Assembly (NCBI RefSeq): GCF_021602345.1
Contig: NZ_BQID01000013.1
Span: 62,001 to 126,000, forward strand
From: Pseudomonas pharyngis
GTDB taxonomy: Bacteria > Pseudomonadota > Gammaproteobacteria > Pseudomonadales > Pseudomonadaceae
DNA length: 64,000 nt
Reading direction: 5' to 3'
The notes under the pieces are model-generated. The model had not been told where the DNA came from and ran no database searches. It was given only the letters and a program-made list of their open reading frames with translations. Both the position numbers and the translations under genes were made by a program. Shown in pieces: positions 44,484 to 53,681 of the stretch (positions are counted from its first letter, which is position 1; each line of letters opens with the position of its first letter).

Positions 44484-44893
44484 GCTTCGGACGGGCCCTT
44501 GAGTTCGACCTGATTGCCGTCCGGATCGAAGCAGTACAGCGACAGGCCGTAGCCCTCGGCGCCAAAACGGGTGGCGGCTTTTTCGACGGTCAGGCCGCAG
44601 GCTTGCAAATGACTGACCAGCGCCGCTTCATCGAACGGCTCGATGCGCAGGCAGAAGTGATCGACATTGCGCCGTTCGCTGCCGGCAGCGGCGCCGCCCT
44701 TGCGGCCGATTTCCCCGTCGAGGTCGACCAGATCGATCATCGACGTACCGGCGCGCAGGTGCACCAGACCGAACTTTTCATTGCGTTTGACCACTTCGGC
44801 ACCGAAAACCCGGTCGTAGAAATCAATGCTGCGTTGCAGATCCGCAACGCGCAGCACGATGTGATCGATGTGTTGAATCGTGAACGGTGGCAT
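44480..44893 (-). CDS. VOC family protein
   Basis: 137 aa, two beta-alpha-beta-beta-beta repeats. IQHIDHIVLRVADLQRSIDFYDRVFGAEV gives the first metal His and VDHFCLRI the second. The C-terminal YCFDPDGNQVELKG supplies a Glu ligand. These are the VOC superfamily metal positions, as in glyoxalase I or virulence-protein-like members. The substrate is unknown. It overlaps the LysE gene stop by 4 bases, and it is divergent from ada with 109 bases between. Confidence 0.9.
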   Translation of the reverse strand: MPPFTIQHIDHIVLRVADLQRSIDFYDRVFGAEVVKRNEKFGLVHLRAGTSMIDLVDLDGEIGRKGGAAAGSERRNVDHFCLRIEPFDEAALVSHLQACGLTVEKAATRFGAEGYGLSLYCFDPDGNQVELKGPSEA

Positions 44894-45002
44894 ACCTTCA
44901 TCTCCCGAGTTGTAGCGACCCGATCACTGTAGTGCAGCGGCCCGAAAATTCACTGTCGATTTTTCGGTGGAGCCATCGAATAACTGGTTTTATCCTCGGC
45001 CC

Positions 45003-46085
45003 ATGAACATACAGACCGCTGTCCTGCCACCCCACGCCGAAATGGTTCGCGCCATGCTCGAACGCGACACTGCCTATGAAGGCGTGTTCTTCACGGCCGT
45101 GAAAACCACCGGGATCTTCTGCCGCCCCAGTTGCACCGCGCGCAAGCCGAAACCGGAAAATGTCGAGTTCTTCGCCCACGCTGACGAATGCCTGTCCGCC
45201 GGTTACCGCGCCTGCTTGCGCTGTAAACCGCTGGACGCCGCGGCCATCGCCCCGGATTGGGTACAGCGGCTGCTCAAAGCCGTCGACGCCGATCCGGAGC
45301 TACGCTGGAGCGATGCGCAATTGCTCGCCGAGGGCATTGAGCCGCTGAAGCTGCGGCGCTGGTTCAAGCAGCATTTCGGCATGACCTTCCACGCGTGGCT
45401 GCGCACCCGCCGGCTCGGCATGGCGTTGGGCGGGATCAAGCAAGGCACGTCCATCGACCACGCCGCGTTCGATTCCGGCTATGAATCCCTCAGCGGTTTT
45501 CGCGATGCGTTTCAGAAATCCTTCCACATCACGCCGGGACGCGCGGCAGCCAGCGAGCCGCTGCTGTTCACTCGCCTGACCACGCCGCTGGGGCCGATGA
45601 TCGCCATGGCCGAACGCCGTGGACTGGTGCTGCTGGAGTTTCTCGACCGCCCGGCGCTGACCCGGGAAGTCGAGGAACTGCAAAACCGCTACGGCTACGT
45701 GGTCGCACCGGGGCACAACGCGCATTTGCAGCAGATCGAAAACGAGCTGGCGCTGTACTTCGCCGGCAAACTGAACGAATTCAGCGTGCCGCTGCACCTG
45801 CCCGGCAGCGAGTTTGCCCGCCAGGTCTGGAGCGAACTGCGGCAAATCCCCTACGGCCACACCAGCACGTACGGCACCATCGCCGCACGGCTGGGCAAAC
45901 CCGGCGCCAGCCGCGCGGTGGGCCTGGCCAATGGGCACAATCGGCTGTCGATCGTGGTGCCATGCCATCGGGTGATCGGTGCGGACGGCTCATTGACGGG
46001 CTATGGTGGTGGACAACCGCGCAAGGCGTTTTTGCTCAGACTGGAAAATGCCGCCGTGCAGCTGACGCAACAACTGGCTTTCTGA
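45003..46085 (+). CDS. ada: Bifunctional Ada: methylphosphotriester/O6-methylguanine transferase and activator
   Basis: 360 aa. The N-terminal domain has the zinc cysteines Cys40, Cys44, Cys71 and Cys74, one of which takes methyl groups from phosphotriesters. An AraC-type helix-turn-helix follows (about 100-190). The C-terminal suicide methyltransferase has the PCHRV motif with Cys321. On methylation it activates its own and alkylation-repair genes. The alkA-like glycosylase two genes downstream fits that regulon. The ATG at 45003 (MNIQTAVLPP) is preferred to a start 12 codons upstream. Confidence 0.95.
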   Translation: MNIQTAVLPPHAEMVRAMLERDTAYEGVFFTAVKTTGIFCRPSCTARKPKPENVEFFAHADECLSAGYRACLRCKPLDAAAIAPDWVQRLLKAVDADPELRWSDAQLLAEGIEPLKLRRWFKQHFGMTFHAWLRTRRLGMALGGIKQGTSIDHAAFDSGYESLSGFRDAFQKSFHITPGRAAASEPLLFTRLTTPLGPMIAMAERRGLVLLEFLDRPALTREVEELQNRYGYVVAPGHNAHLQQIENELALYFAGKLNEFSVPLHLPGSEFARQVWSELRQIPYGHTSTYGTIAARLGKPGASRAVGLANGHNRLSIVVPCHRVIGADGSLTGYGGGQPRKAFLLRLENAAVQLTQQLAF

Positions 46086-46108
46086 ACAACCGACAAGAAG
46101 GGATCTCG

Positions 46109-46906
46109 ATGAACGCGCTCGACACTCAGTTTCACCAGTTGCACCACGATGGCCTGCTGATCCTGACCAACGTTGCCGACGCCACCGGCGCGCGACTGGT
46201 CGAGCAACTGGGTGGCAAAGCGGTCGCCACCAGCAGCGCCGCGGTCGCCTGGGCCCACGGTTACCCGGACGGCAATACTCTGCCGCTCAAGCGTTTGATC
46301 AGCAGCGTGGAGTCGATTGCGCGAGTCATCAAAGTGCCGTTGAGCGTGGACATCGAGGCCGGTTATTCCGATGACCTCGGCCGGGTCGCTGAAGTGATCG
46401 ATGCCGTGATCGCTGCGGGTGCGGTCGGGATCAATATCGAAGACGGCAGCGGCACGCCGGAACTGCTGGTGCGCAAGATCGAAGTCGCGCGACAAGTGGC
46501 CGACAAGCGCAATGTGAAGCTGTTTATCAATGCCCGCACCGACGTTTATCTGAAACGCCTGGTGCCTGCCGAGGATCGCGTCGCCGAAACCCTGCACCGC
46601 GCCGCGCTTTATCAGGCAGCCGGGGCCGATGGGTTGTTCGCTGCCGGGGTGACGTCCTCCTACGAAATCGAAGCGATCTGCAAAGGTACGACCCTGCCGG
46701 TCAACGTCCTGGGCTTTGCTTGCCTGCCCTCCCCCGAAGAACTGCAAACCTTTGGCGTGCGCCGCTTGAGCGCCGGTTCCGGGATCGCCGAGTTCCTGTA
46801 CGGCGCCATGGGCTCACTGGTGAAAAGCTTCCTCGCCAGCGGCAAGCTCGACACCCATGACCTCAAGGCCTTCGCCTATAGCGAAGTCAACGGTTTGCTG
46901 AAGTAA
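46109..46906 (+). CDS. Isocitrate lyase/PEP mutase family protein
   Basis: 265 aa TIM-barrel protein. LPLSVDIEAGY and GAVGINIEDG (about 81-115) are the metal-binding strands of the PEP mutase/isocitrate lyase superfamily. The KKCGH catalytic loop of true isocitrate lyase is absent, so it is a PEP mutase/oxaloacetase-like member of unknown reaction. The ATG at 46109 has AAGGG upstream. It lies between ada and the glycosylase with 23 and 3 bases of spacing, so the three could be one transcript. Confidence 0.88.
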   Translation: MNALDTQFHQLHHDGLLILTNVADATGARLVEQLGGKAVATSSAAVAWAHGYPDGNTLPLKRLISSVESIARVIKVPLSVDIEAGYSDDLGRVAEVIDAVIAAGAVGINIEDGSGTPELLVRKIEVARQVADKRNVKLFINARTDVYLKRLVPAEDRVAETLHRAALYQAAGADGLFAAGVTSSYEIEAICKGTTLPVNVLGFACLPSPEELQTFGVRRLSAGSGIAEFLYGAMGSLVKSFLASGKLDTHDLKAFAYSEVNGLLK

Positions 46907-46909
46907 CTC

Positions 46910-47527
46910 ATGCCCGATCCCTACCAACCGGCCAGTAATTTTCTGGCCAGCCTCGACGCCGACTGGCAGCGCCACATTGCTGCCATAGGCCCTTGTCTGC
47001 ATCAGCCGCATCCGACGCGCGATCCCTATGAGTCGCTGGTGCGGGCGATTGCCTATCAGCAACTGCACGCCAAGGCGGGCGATGCAATTGTCGGGCGGCT
47101 GGTGGGGTTGTTTCCCGGGCAGTCGTTTCCGCGTCCGGAGCAGATTCTGGCGACGGGCTTCGACCGACTGCGCAGTTGCGGGTTTTCGGCAGGCAAGATT
47201 GTGACGATTCAGGGGATTGCCCAGGCGACCCTGGACGGTGTGGTGCCGGATTACTCGACCGCGCTGGCGATGGAGGACGAAACTCTGATCGAGCGTCTGG
47301 TCAGACTACGCGGGGTTGGACGCTGGACTGTAGAGATGTTGCTGATCTACAGCCTGGAGCGGCCGGATATTCTGCCGGCGGATGACTTTGGGGTTCGCGA
47401 GGGGTATCGGCGGTTGAAGGGGCTGGAGGTGCAGCCGACGCGCAAGCAGATGATTGACATCGGATTGGCGTGGAGTCCGTTTCGCACGGTGGCGGCATGG
47501 TATTTGTGGCGGGTAGCCAAGCCGTAG
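46910..47527 (+). CDS. DNA-3-methyladenine glycosylase (AlkA-like)
   Basis: 205 aa. Removes alkylated bases by base excision. The helix-hairpin-helix is LRGVGRWTVEMLLIYSL (about 133-149). The catalytic Asp is in PADDF (Asp159, equivalent to Asp238 of E. coli AlkA). It lacks the N-terminal AlkA domain of the enteric enzyme, as the short Pseudomonas and yeast MAG types do. It starts 3 bases after the upstream stop. With ada it forms an alkylation-repair pair. Confidence 0.93.
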   Translation: MPDPYQPASNFLASLDADWQRHIAAIGPCLHQPHPTRDPYESLVRAIAYQQLHAKAGDAIVGRLVGLFPGQSFPRPEQILATGFDRLRSCGFSAGKIVTIQGIAQATLDGVVPDYSTALAMEDETLIERLVRLRGVGRWTVEMLLIYSLERPDILPADDFGVREGYRRLKGLEVQPTRKQMIDIGLAWSPFRTVAAWYLWRVAKP

Positions 47528-47613
47528 AACGCGTTATCGCTCATCGCGAGCAGCACACTCACCCCATCTCTTCTAGGCTGAACCGCACCGACAAAAAACA
47601 CCGGAGGCCACTC

Positions 47614-48102
47614 ATGCAGCTCGAAGGCTCCTGCCACTGCGGCGCGGTTTCATTCACCCTCGACAGCACCCACCCCTACCCTTATCAGCGCTGCTACTGC
47701 TCGATCTGCCGCAAGACCCAGGGCGGTGGCGGCTATGCGATCAACCTCGGCGGCGATGCGGCCAGTCTCAAGGTACGCGGGCGCAAACACATCACGATCT
47801 ACCACGCAAAAATGAAAGACGCAGGCGACGCCCGCGCCCACCGCAGCAGCGCCGAGCGGCACTTCTGCTCGCAGTGCGGCAGCGGCCTGTGGCTGTTCAG
47901 CCCGGAATGGCCGGAGCTGATCCACCCGTTCGCCTCGGCGATCGACACGCCGTTGCCGGTGCCGCCGGAACACACCCACCTGATGCTCGGCTCGAAGGCA
48001 CCGTGGGTCGAAGTGCAGGCGAATGCCAAGGATCAGCAATTCGAGGTCTACCCGGAAGAATCCATCGCCCAGTGGCACGAACGGCTGGGACTGAGCCGAT
48101 AA
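47614..48102 (+). CDS. GFA family protein
   Basis: 162 aa. Zinc-site cysteines appear in GSCHCGAVSF, CYCSICRKTQG and HFCSQCGSGLW, in the Gfa/CENP-V fold order. The start at 47614 has GGAGG upstream. It resembles aldehyde-activating proteins, but no glutathione-dependent formaldehyde pathway genes are near. It is distinct from the GFA protein at 31.7 kb, being longer and with different spacing. Confidence 0.9.
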   Translation: MQLEGSCHCGAVSFTLDSTHPYPYQRCYCSICRKTQGGGGYAINLGGDAASLKVRGRKHITIYHAKMKDAGDARAHRSSAERHFCSQCGSGLWLFSPEWPELIHPFASAIDTPLPVPPEHTHLMLGSKAPWVEVQANAKDQQFEVYPEESIAQWHERLGLSR

Positions 48103-48202
48103 CCGCCTTCACAGTCTTTGACAGTTTCCCGACAAAGCTGCCAAAGATCGCCGGCCGCCACCTCACTAGCATGGGCGCATCCAATCTCCCCTCGGGTGCC
48201 CC

Positions 48203-49000
48203 ATGCCGGTTTCGTTACGCACATTTTCGTTGTCCCTGACCTCCCTCTGCCTGCTGCTGCCGGGCGACTCGCTACGCGCCGAAGACTGGCACGCCACCCT
48301 GCGCGCCGGTGCCGCCAGTGCGCCGCGTTACAGCGGCAGTGATGAGCGGGTGGTGGCGCCATTCGTGGGTGTCGAAATCGTCAGCCCTTACGGCGTGTTT
48401 CTCGACAGCAGCCGGGGCCTCGGCTGGGGCTTCGACGAAGAGGATTTCGACCTCAGCGTCTACGTCGGCGCCAGCGACGTGCGCAAGGATCGCAAGACCG
48501 GACTCAAAGGCTCGGACGAGCTCAACGGCATGGGTTCGATCAAGTCTCGCCCGGTGATCGGGCTCGACGGCACGTATCACATGGGCCCGATCATCCTCGG
48601 CGCGAGTTTCGAACATGCGCTGGAAAAGGATGACGATGACCATGACACCGGCTCATCGTGGAACCGCCTCAAGCTAAGCATCAGCGCGCCGCTCTACGAA
48701 GGACGTTTCGGCAAAGTCACCGGCGGCCTCAACAGCCAGTTCGGCGACAGCAATTACATGCGCACCTGGTACGGCGTCAGCGATGCCCAGGCCTCGCACA
48801 GTCAGTTCCGCGCGTACAAGGCCCGGGCCGGATTGGTCAGTCGCGGCGCGGATCTGACCTGGTCGTTGCCGCTGGATGAACAATGGAGCGTGTCGACCGT
48901 GCTGGCGGTGCAGTACCTGAGCCACGAAGCGGCCGACAGCCCGATTGTCGAGCGCCGGTTGCAGACCTCGTTGGCCGGACAAGTGGTCTACACCTTTTGA
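48203..49000 (+). CDS. MipA/OmpV family outer membrane protein
   Basis: 265 aa with a signal peptide (MPVSLRTFSLSLTSLCLLLP, cleavage near residue 26). The beta-strand periodicity and the C-terminal aromatic residue (YTF) fit an outer-membrane beta-barrel. GAASAPRYSGSDERVVAPFVGVE is the conserved start of MipA/OmpV proteins, and the LKGSDELNGMGS...KSRPVIG region matches too. MipA scaffolds murein enzymes in E. coli. In Pseudomonas similar proteins respond to two-component systems, but I see no proven box here. Confidence 0.9.
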   Translation: MPVSLRTFSLSLTSLCLLLPGDSLRAEDWHATLRAGAASAPRYSGSDERVVAPFVGVEIVSPYGVFLDSSRGLGWGFDEEDFDLSVYVGASDVRKDRKTGLKGSDELNGMGSIKSRPVIGLDGTYHMGPIILGASFEHALEKDDDDHDTGSSWNRLKLSISAPLYEGRFGKVTGGLNSQFGDSNYMRTWYGVSDAQASHSQFRAYKARAGLVSRGADLTWSLPLDEQWSVSTVLAVQYLSHEAADSPIVERRLQTSLAGQVVYTF

Positions 49001-49006
49001 TCGCGC

Positions 49007-50212
49007 TCAGAACAGCTCGCTGAACGGAATGAAACGCAGCGGGTCGCCAATCTGCAAGGTGCTGTTCTCGGGGATTTCCACCAGTCCATCGGCCCAGGTC
49101 GCACCGAGCAGCACCCCGGAACTCTGGTTCGGATACAGCGCCGCCTGCCCGCCCTCCAGACGTACCCGCAGATACTCCCGACGGCTGCCAGGTTTCGGCC
49201 AATCGAAGCCGGCGTTGACCGTGAAGCTCAGCGGCATCACCTCTTCCACGCCTTGAATGCGCAGCAGGTACGGGCGCGCCAGCAGGCCGAAGGTCACCAG
49301 TGCCGAGGTCGGATTGCCCGGCAGGCCGATCACCGGCACCGTGCCGAAATGGCCGACCGTCAGCGGTTTACCGGGTTTGATCGCGAGTTTCCACAGCAGC
49401 GGTTTGCCGTTGTCGCGCAGCACCTGGCCGAGAAAATCGGCATCACCGGCAGACACGCCGCCGGTGGTCAGAATCAGATCGGCCGCCACTTGCAGTTGCT
49501 CGAGTTTGAGCCGGGTCTGCGCCGGACGATCGGGAAGAATCCCGGCGTCGATCACTTCGCAACCCAGTTCACGCAACCAGTGGTCGAGCAAGGTGCGGTT
49601 GCTGTTGTAGATGCTACCGGGACGCAAGGGCTGGCCCGGTTCCACCAGTTCATCCCCGGTCGACAGCAACGCCACGCGCGGACGACGCACCACCGGCAAA
49701 TGGGTCATGCCCTGCCCTGCGGCGACGGCCAGCTCGAACGGGCCAAGGCGTTTGCCGGCGCGCAGCAAGGTGTCGCCGACGCGGTTCTCCTGGCCCTGGG
49801 GACGGATGTTCTGGCCGACCTTCAGCGGTTGCAGGAAACGTACGCGACCGTCCTCCAGCACTTCGACGTTTTCCTGCATCTCCACGCAATTGGCGCCCAT
49901 GGGCAACGGCGCACCGGTGAAAATCCTTGCGCAGGTGCCAGATAGCAAGGCGTCCGGCGCCATCCCGGCATAGACCCGTTGCGACACGCTCAACGGCTGG
50001 CGATGCAGGTCGGCAAGGTTGAAGGCGTAACCGTCCATGGCGCTGTTCGGCCACGGCGGCAGATCGAGGGTGGCGACCAGATCGCTCGCCAGCACGCGCC
50101 CGCGCGCTTCATTGAGCGGCACCGATTCGCTGTCCGGCAGGCGTTGTTCATCAGCCATCGCCAGCAGTTGGTCGAGGGCGTCCTCGACCGGCATCAATCC
50201 CGGCTTGCTCAT
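49007..50212 (-). CDS. moeA: Molybdopterin molybdenumtransferase
   Basis: 401 aa. Inserts molybdate into adenylylated molybdopterin, the last step to Moco. The start [22 protein letters not shown] overlaps the moaB stop as ATGA. Conserved parts include LDLPPWPNSAMDGYAF, IFTGAPLPMGANCVEMQENVE, LLSTGDELVEPGQPL and TTGGVSAGDADFL (the MoCF-binding domain). Together with moaB it forms a two-gene operon. Confidence 0.96.
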   Translation of the reverse strand: MSKPGLMPVEDALDQLLAMADEQRLPDSESVPLNEARGRVLASDLVATLDLPPWPNSAMDGYAFNLADLHRQPLSVSQRVYAGMAPDALLSGTCARIFTGAPLPMGANCVEMQENVEVLEDGRVRFLQPLKVGQNIRPQGQENRVGDTLLRAGKRLGPFELAVAAGQGMTHLPVVRRPRVALLSTGDELVEPGQPLRPGSIYNSNRTLLDHWLRELGCEVIDAGILPDRPAQTRLKLEQLQVAADLILTTGGVSAGDADFLGQVLRDNGKPLLWKLAIKPGKPLTVGHFGTVPVIGLPGNPTSALVTFGLLARPYLLRIQGVEEVMPLSFTVNAGFDWPKPGSRREYLRVRLEGGQAALYPNQSSGVLLGATWADGLVEIPENSTLQIGDPLRFIPFSELF

Positions 50213-50748
50213 CCGCGCGGCCCGCAGGCTTGCACCGGCTTGAGGTGCGGAACGAAGTTGCACGGGCGGTGACGGTTATCCAGTTGTTCGGCGAGGATGC
50301 CTTCCCACGCGGTGCGGCAAGCGCCGGTGGAACCCGGCAGGCAGCACACCAGCGTGCCGTTGGACAGCCCCGCCAGCGCACGGCTTTGCACGGTCGAGGT
50401 GCCGATGTCGAGAATCGAGATGGCGCGGAACAGTTCGCCGAAACCGTCGATCTGCTTGTCCAGCAGGCAAGCCACGGCTTCCGGGGTGCTGTCACGCCCG
50501 GTGAACCCGGTGCCGCCGGTGATCAGCACCACTTGAATGCCGTCGTCGGCGATCCACTGCGCGACCTGGGCGCGGATCTTGTACAGGTCGTCCTTGAGCA
50601 GGTTGCGTTCGCTCAAGGTGTGGCCGGCCTCCAGCAGGCGGCTGACAAGCAACTGGCCGGAGGTGTCGCTGGCGTAATCGCGGGTATCGCTGACCGTCAG
50701 CACAGCAATATTCAGGGGAACGAACAAGGCATCCGATTTCACACTCAT
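50209..50748 (-). CDS. moaB: Molybdenum cofactor biosynthesis protein B
   Basis: 179 aa MoCF-biosynthesis (MogA-like) domain protein: [25 protein letters not shown] and [20 protein letters not shown] carry the substrate loop. The residues [16 protein letters not shown] are typical. In Pseudomonas MoaB/MogA adenylates molybdopterin before MoeA. The stop overlaps moeA. It is divergent from the LysR gene with about 300 bases between. Confidence 0.95.
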   Translation of the reverse strand: MSVKSDALFVPLNIAVLTVSDTRDYASDTSGQLLVSRLLEAGHTLSERNLLKDDLYKIRAQVAQWIADDGIQVVLITGGTGFTGRDSTPEAVACLLDKQIDGFGELFRAISILDIGTSTVQSRALAGLSNGTLVCCLPGSTGACRTAWEGILAEQLDNRHRPCNFVPHLKPVQACGPRG

Positions 50749-51046
50749 GGCACTCTCCGGCCGTCGTCAATTCAATGGATGACGAGCCTAAGTGCCGCTT
50801 GCGAGGACTGTCTAATCACTCTGGCCAACCACACTATCGACCTGCTCTATCGGTGATTTTCTTCAACCCCTCGACCACTGTCCGGCCTAATAAAACCGGG
50901 GGTCATCGAAACCCTCGATAGGCTCTTAGACACTGCCGATTGGACGAAAAAAGCCCTCGGTGGGATCGTCGCTTGCAGCGCTTTCCGTGCGCCGTACGCA
51001 TCTGCGTCAATACTCAATCAAAATTCCTTATCGAGCAGGTGCCGTC
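50749..51046. other. Intergenic region between moaB and the LysR gene
   Basis: 298 bases containing the divergent promoters. It holds CGATTGGACG at 50937-50946, also found before fdhD, and an ATCGA-N5-TCGAT dyad near 50914-50928. No other gene or hairpin stands out. Confidence 0.4.
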
Positions 51047-51946
51047 GTGGACATCAAACAACTCAAGTTTCTGATCGCGCTGGACGAAACCCGCCACTTC
51101 GGCCAGGCCGCCGCGCGCTGCCACATCACCCAGCCGACCCTGTCGATGCGCCTGCGCAATCTGGAGGACGAGCTGGATCTGGTGCTGGTCAATCGCGGCC
51201 AGCGCTTCGAAGGGTTCACCCAGGCCGGCGAGCGCGTACTGGCCTGGGCCCGCACGCTGCTGGCGGCCCACGACGGGTTGTTTGCCGAAGCCGCTGCCTG
51301 CCGGGGGCAACTGGTGGGTAACCTGCGGCTGGGGCTGGTGCCGCTGAGCAACTTCAATCCGGTCAATTACATTCAGGGTTTGTCCGGGACTTATCCGGAG
51401 CTGAAATACAGCCTGTCGTCGCTGAGTTCGGACGAGATCATCGAAGGCCTGGGCAACAATCAGCTGGACCTGGGCGTGTGTTATCTGGACCACGTCAACC
51501 CGAACTATTTCGAGTTCTTCGAGATTGGCGAAACCCGTGTCGGCCTGCTCTACGACACCCGCCACTTCCATTTCGAAGGCCCGGAAATGAGCTGGGAAGA
51601 CGCCGCCGAACTGCCGCTGGGGATGATCACCACCGGCATGCACTATCGAAAGTCCATCGACTTGAGTTTCCGCAGTCGCGGGCTGAATCCGCAGCCGATC
51701 ATGGAAAGCGACTCGACCTATCAACTGCTGCAGGCGATTCACCAGGGCTTCTGCTGCTCGATCATGCCGCTGGACAGCGGGCTGCAAGAGCCGATCGAGC
51801 ACCTGGCTTTCATTAACCTGCCGGATGCCAGCGTGCTCGCGCCGCTGGGGCTGGTGATGCGCAAGACCGAACCGCGCTCGGCGATTGCCGAGAAGTGTTT
51901 TGCCGAGGCGCGCAAGATGTTCGGGATCGAGGCGCCTGTCGTTTAA
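51047..51946 (+). CDS. LysR-type transcriptional regulator beside fdhD
   Basis: 299 aa. Starts at a GTG (VDIKQLKFLIALDETRHFGQAAARCHITQPTLSMRLRNLE), with the standard LysR winged helix in the first 60 residues, and the family length is right. An AGGTG lies before the GTG. Longer in-frame starts at 50960 are unlikely. It precedes fdhD-moaCDE on the same strand, separated by 159 bases with a hairpin. The conserved 10-mer shared by its own and the fdhD upstream regions makes it the likely regulator of that operon (inference). Confidence 0.88.
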   Translation: MDIKQLKFLIALDETRHFGQAAARCHITQPTLSMRLRNLEDELDLVLVNRGQRFEGFTQAGERVLAWARTLLAAHDGLFAEAAACRGQLVGNLRLGLVPLSNFNPVNYIQGLSGTYPELKYSLSSLSSDEIIEGLGNNQLDLGVCYLDHVNPNYFEFFEIGETRVGLLYDTRHFHFEGPEMSWEDAAELPLGMITTGMHYRKSIDLSFRSRGLNPQPIMESDSTYQLLQAIHQGFCCSIMPLDSGLQEPIEHLAFINLPDASVLAPLGLVMRKTEPRSAIAEKCFAEARKMFGIEAPVV

Positions 51947-51960
51947 CCCTCCCCAAGTTG

Positions 51961-51996
51961 CCTGAAACGTTGCACTTCGGTGCAACGACTTCAGGT
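51961..51996. other. Stable hairpin with UUCG tetraloop after the LysR gene
   Basis: CGTTGCAC-TTCG-GTGCAACG, an 8-base stem extended by CCTGAA/TTCAGG across a small internal loop, 14 base pairs in all. No T-run follows, so it may be a transcript 3' end protector or attenuator rather than an intrinsic terminator. Confidence 0.6.
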
Positions 51997-52017
51997 CCGC
52001 CTGCGGTCATCGACCAA

Positions 52018-52048
52018 TCCAATCACTGCATCGGAACAAGCGATTGGA
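52018..52048. promoter_or_regulatory. Dyad upstream of fdhD, possible LysR operator
   Basis: TCCAATC-N17-GATTGGA is a perfect inverted repeat centred about 70 bases before the fdhD start. The right arm, within CGATTGGACG, also occurs before the LysR gene at 50937-50946. Confidence 0.45.
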
Positions 52049-52105
52049 CGCACTTTTCCCTGCCCCGTAGCCTGAACCCACTTCAGCGCTTCGAGGATTT
52101 TCAGG

Positions 52106-52948
52106 ATGCTGTGCCAAGTTGAACAACTCATCGAACCGGGCGACGCCAACGCCCCCGCGCCACAACCGGCGTCAGTGGCTTATCGCGAATACCTCGACGA
52201 CGCGCCGTTGTCCCACGCGGCGCTGGCGGCGGAAATCGCCTTGGCCATCAGCTACAACGGCCTGAATCAGGCGGTGATGATGGTCTCGCCGGGCAACATC
52301 GAAGACTTCATTCGCGGCTTCAGCCTGAGCAATGCCATCGTCGACCGCCTCGACGATATCCAAGACATCCGCCTGACCCATTTCGACCAGGCCTGTCAGG
52401 CCGACGTGCAGATTTCCAGCCGCGCGTTCTGGGCCCTGAAGGATCACCGCCGGCAGATGGCGGGCACCAGCGGTTGCGGCCTCTGCGGCGTGGAAGCCCT
52501 TGAGCAGGCGCTGCCGCAACTGGAGATCCTGACCCCGACACCGTTGCCACCCGCCGCGCATTTCAACGGCATCCGCCAGCGCATCGAACAGGCCCAGCAA
52601 CTGGCCCGCAGCAGCGGCGCCCTGCACGCGGCGCTGTACTTCGATGCCGACGGCGAAGCGCTGCTGTGCCGCGAAGACATCGGCCGCCACAACGCCCTCG
52701 ACAAGCTGATCGGCGCCCTGCAATTCGAAGGTCTCGATGCGCGTCAGGGCTTCGTCGTGGTCACCAGCCGTTGCAGCCTCGAACTGATCCACAAAGCCGT
52801 GCGCGCCCGCCTCGGCACCCTCGTGAGCCTGTCCGCCCCGACTGCGCTGACCGTGCGCTGGGCGCTCAAACACCGCTTGAACCTGATCCACGTCCCGCAC
52901 CGCAACGCCCCGCGAATCTACAGCCCGATCCAGGAGCCCACCGCATGA
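52106..52948 (+). CDS. fdhD: Formate dehydrogenase accessory sulfurtransferase FdhD
   Basis: 280 aa. Transfers sulfur from IscS to the Moco of formate dehydrogenases. The essential cysteine pair is in SGCGLCG (Cys124, Cys127). [15 protein letters not shown] and [16 protein letters not shown] are conserved. It is the first gene of the fdhD-moaC-moaD-moaE operon, overlapping moaC by 4 bases. The matching formate dehydrogenase is not in the window. Confidence 0.96.
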   Translation: MLCQVEQLIEPGDANAPAPQPASVAYREYLDDAPLSHAALAAEIALAISYNGLNQAVMMVSPGNIEDFIRGFSLSNAIVDRLDDIQDIRLTHFDQACQADVQISSRAFWALKDHRRQMAGTSGCGLCGVEALEQALPQLEILTPTPLPPAAHFNGIRQRIEQAQQLARSSGALHAALYFDADGEALLCREDIGRHNALDKLIGALQFEGLDARQGFVVVTSRCSLELIHKAVRARLGTLVSLSAPTALTVRWALKHRLNLIHVPHRNAPRIYSPIQEPTA

Positions 52949-53430
52949 GCAACACCCTCACCCACCTCGACGATCAGGGCCGCGCCAACATGGTCGACGT
53001 CAGCGACAAAGCCGCCACCCGCCGCGAAGCCACCGCGCAAGCCTGGGTGCAGATGCGCCCGGAAACCCTGCAAATGATCCAGTCCAACGGCCACCCCAAG
53101 GGCGACGTGTTCGCCGTCGCGCGGATCGCCGGGATACAGGCGGCCAAGCGCACCCACGAGTTGATTCCGCTGTGTCATGCGCTGTTGCTCAGCTCTATCC
53201 ACGTCGAGCTCAAGGCCTGTGAACCGGACCGCGTACAGATCACCAGCACCTGCCGCCTCACCGGCCAGACCGGCGTTGAACTCGAAGCCCTGACCGCCGC
53301 CAGCGTCGCCGCGCTGACGATCTACGACATGTGCAAAGCGGTGGACCGGGCGATGGTTATCGGCGACATCCGCCTGCTCAGCAAACAGGGCGGCCGCTCC
53401 GGCCACTTTCAATGGGAGAACCCGCAATGA
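52945..53430 (+). CDS. moaC: Cyclic pyranopterin monophosphate synthase
   Basis: 161 aa. Catalyses the second half of the MoaA/MoaC conversion of GTP to cyclic pyranopterin monophosphate. The family starts with [25 protein letters not shown]. The catalytic residues lie in [27 protein letters not shown] and [26 protein letters not shown]. It overlaps fdhD by 4 bases and moaD by 4 bases. No moaA is nearby. Confidence 0.97.
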   Translation: MSNTLTHLDDQGRANMVDVSDKAATRREATAQAWVQMRPETLQMIQSNGHPKGDVFAVARIAGIQAAKRTHELIPLCHALLLSSIHVELKACEPDRVQITSTCRLTGQTGVELEALTAASVAALTIYDMCKAVDRAMVIGDIRLLSKQGGRSGHFQWENPQ

Positions 53431-53678
53431 TTCTGATCAACTACTTCGCCAGCTACCGTGACCGGCTCAATCTGGGCGGTGAAAAGATTCCGGCCAGCGA
53501 CACCCTCGCCTGTGTCGAGGACGTGCGGCAGATGCTGATGCAGCGCGGCGATGTCTGGCGTGAAGTGCTCGGCGCCGGCAACCTGATGTGCGCGGTGAAT
53601 CAGGAACTGTGTCAGCCGGATCAGGCAATCGAGGATTTCGATGAGATTGCGTTTTTCCCGCCGGTCACGGGGGGTTGA
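53427..53678 (+). CDS. moaD: Molybdopterin synthase small subunit
   Basis: 83 aa ubiquitin-like sulfur carrier. The C-terminal Gly-Gly (PPVTGG) is the site of thiocarboxylation. The ATG overlaps the moaC stop as ATGA and the moaE ATG follows by 3 bases. Confidence 0.96.
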   Translation: MILINYFASYRDRLNLGGEKIPASDTLACVEDVRQMLMQRGDVWREVLGAGNLMCAVNQELCQPDQAIEDFDEIAFFPPVTGG

Positions 53679-53681
53679 AAC

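Noticed and set aside
46109-46906. True isocitrate lyase
   Set aside because: The KKCGH catalytic loop is missing and the length (265 aa) is that of the PEP mutase-like branch.
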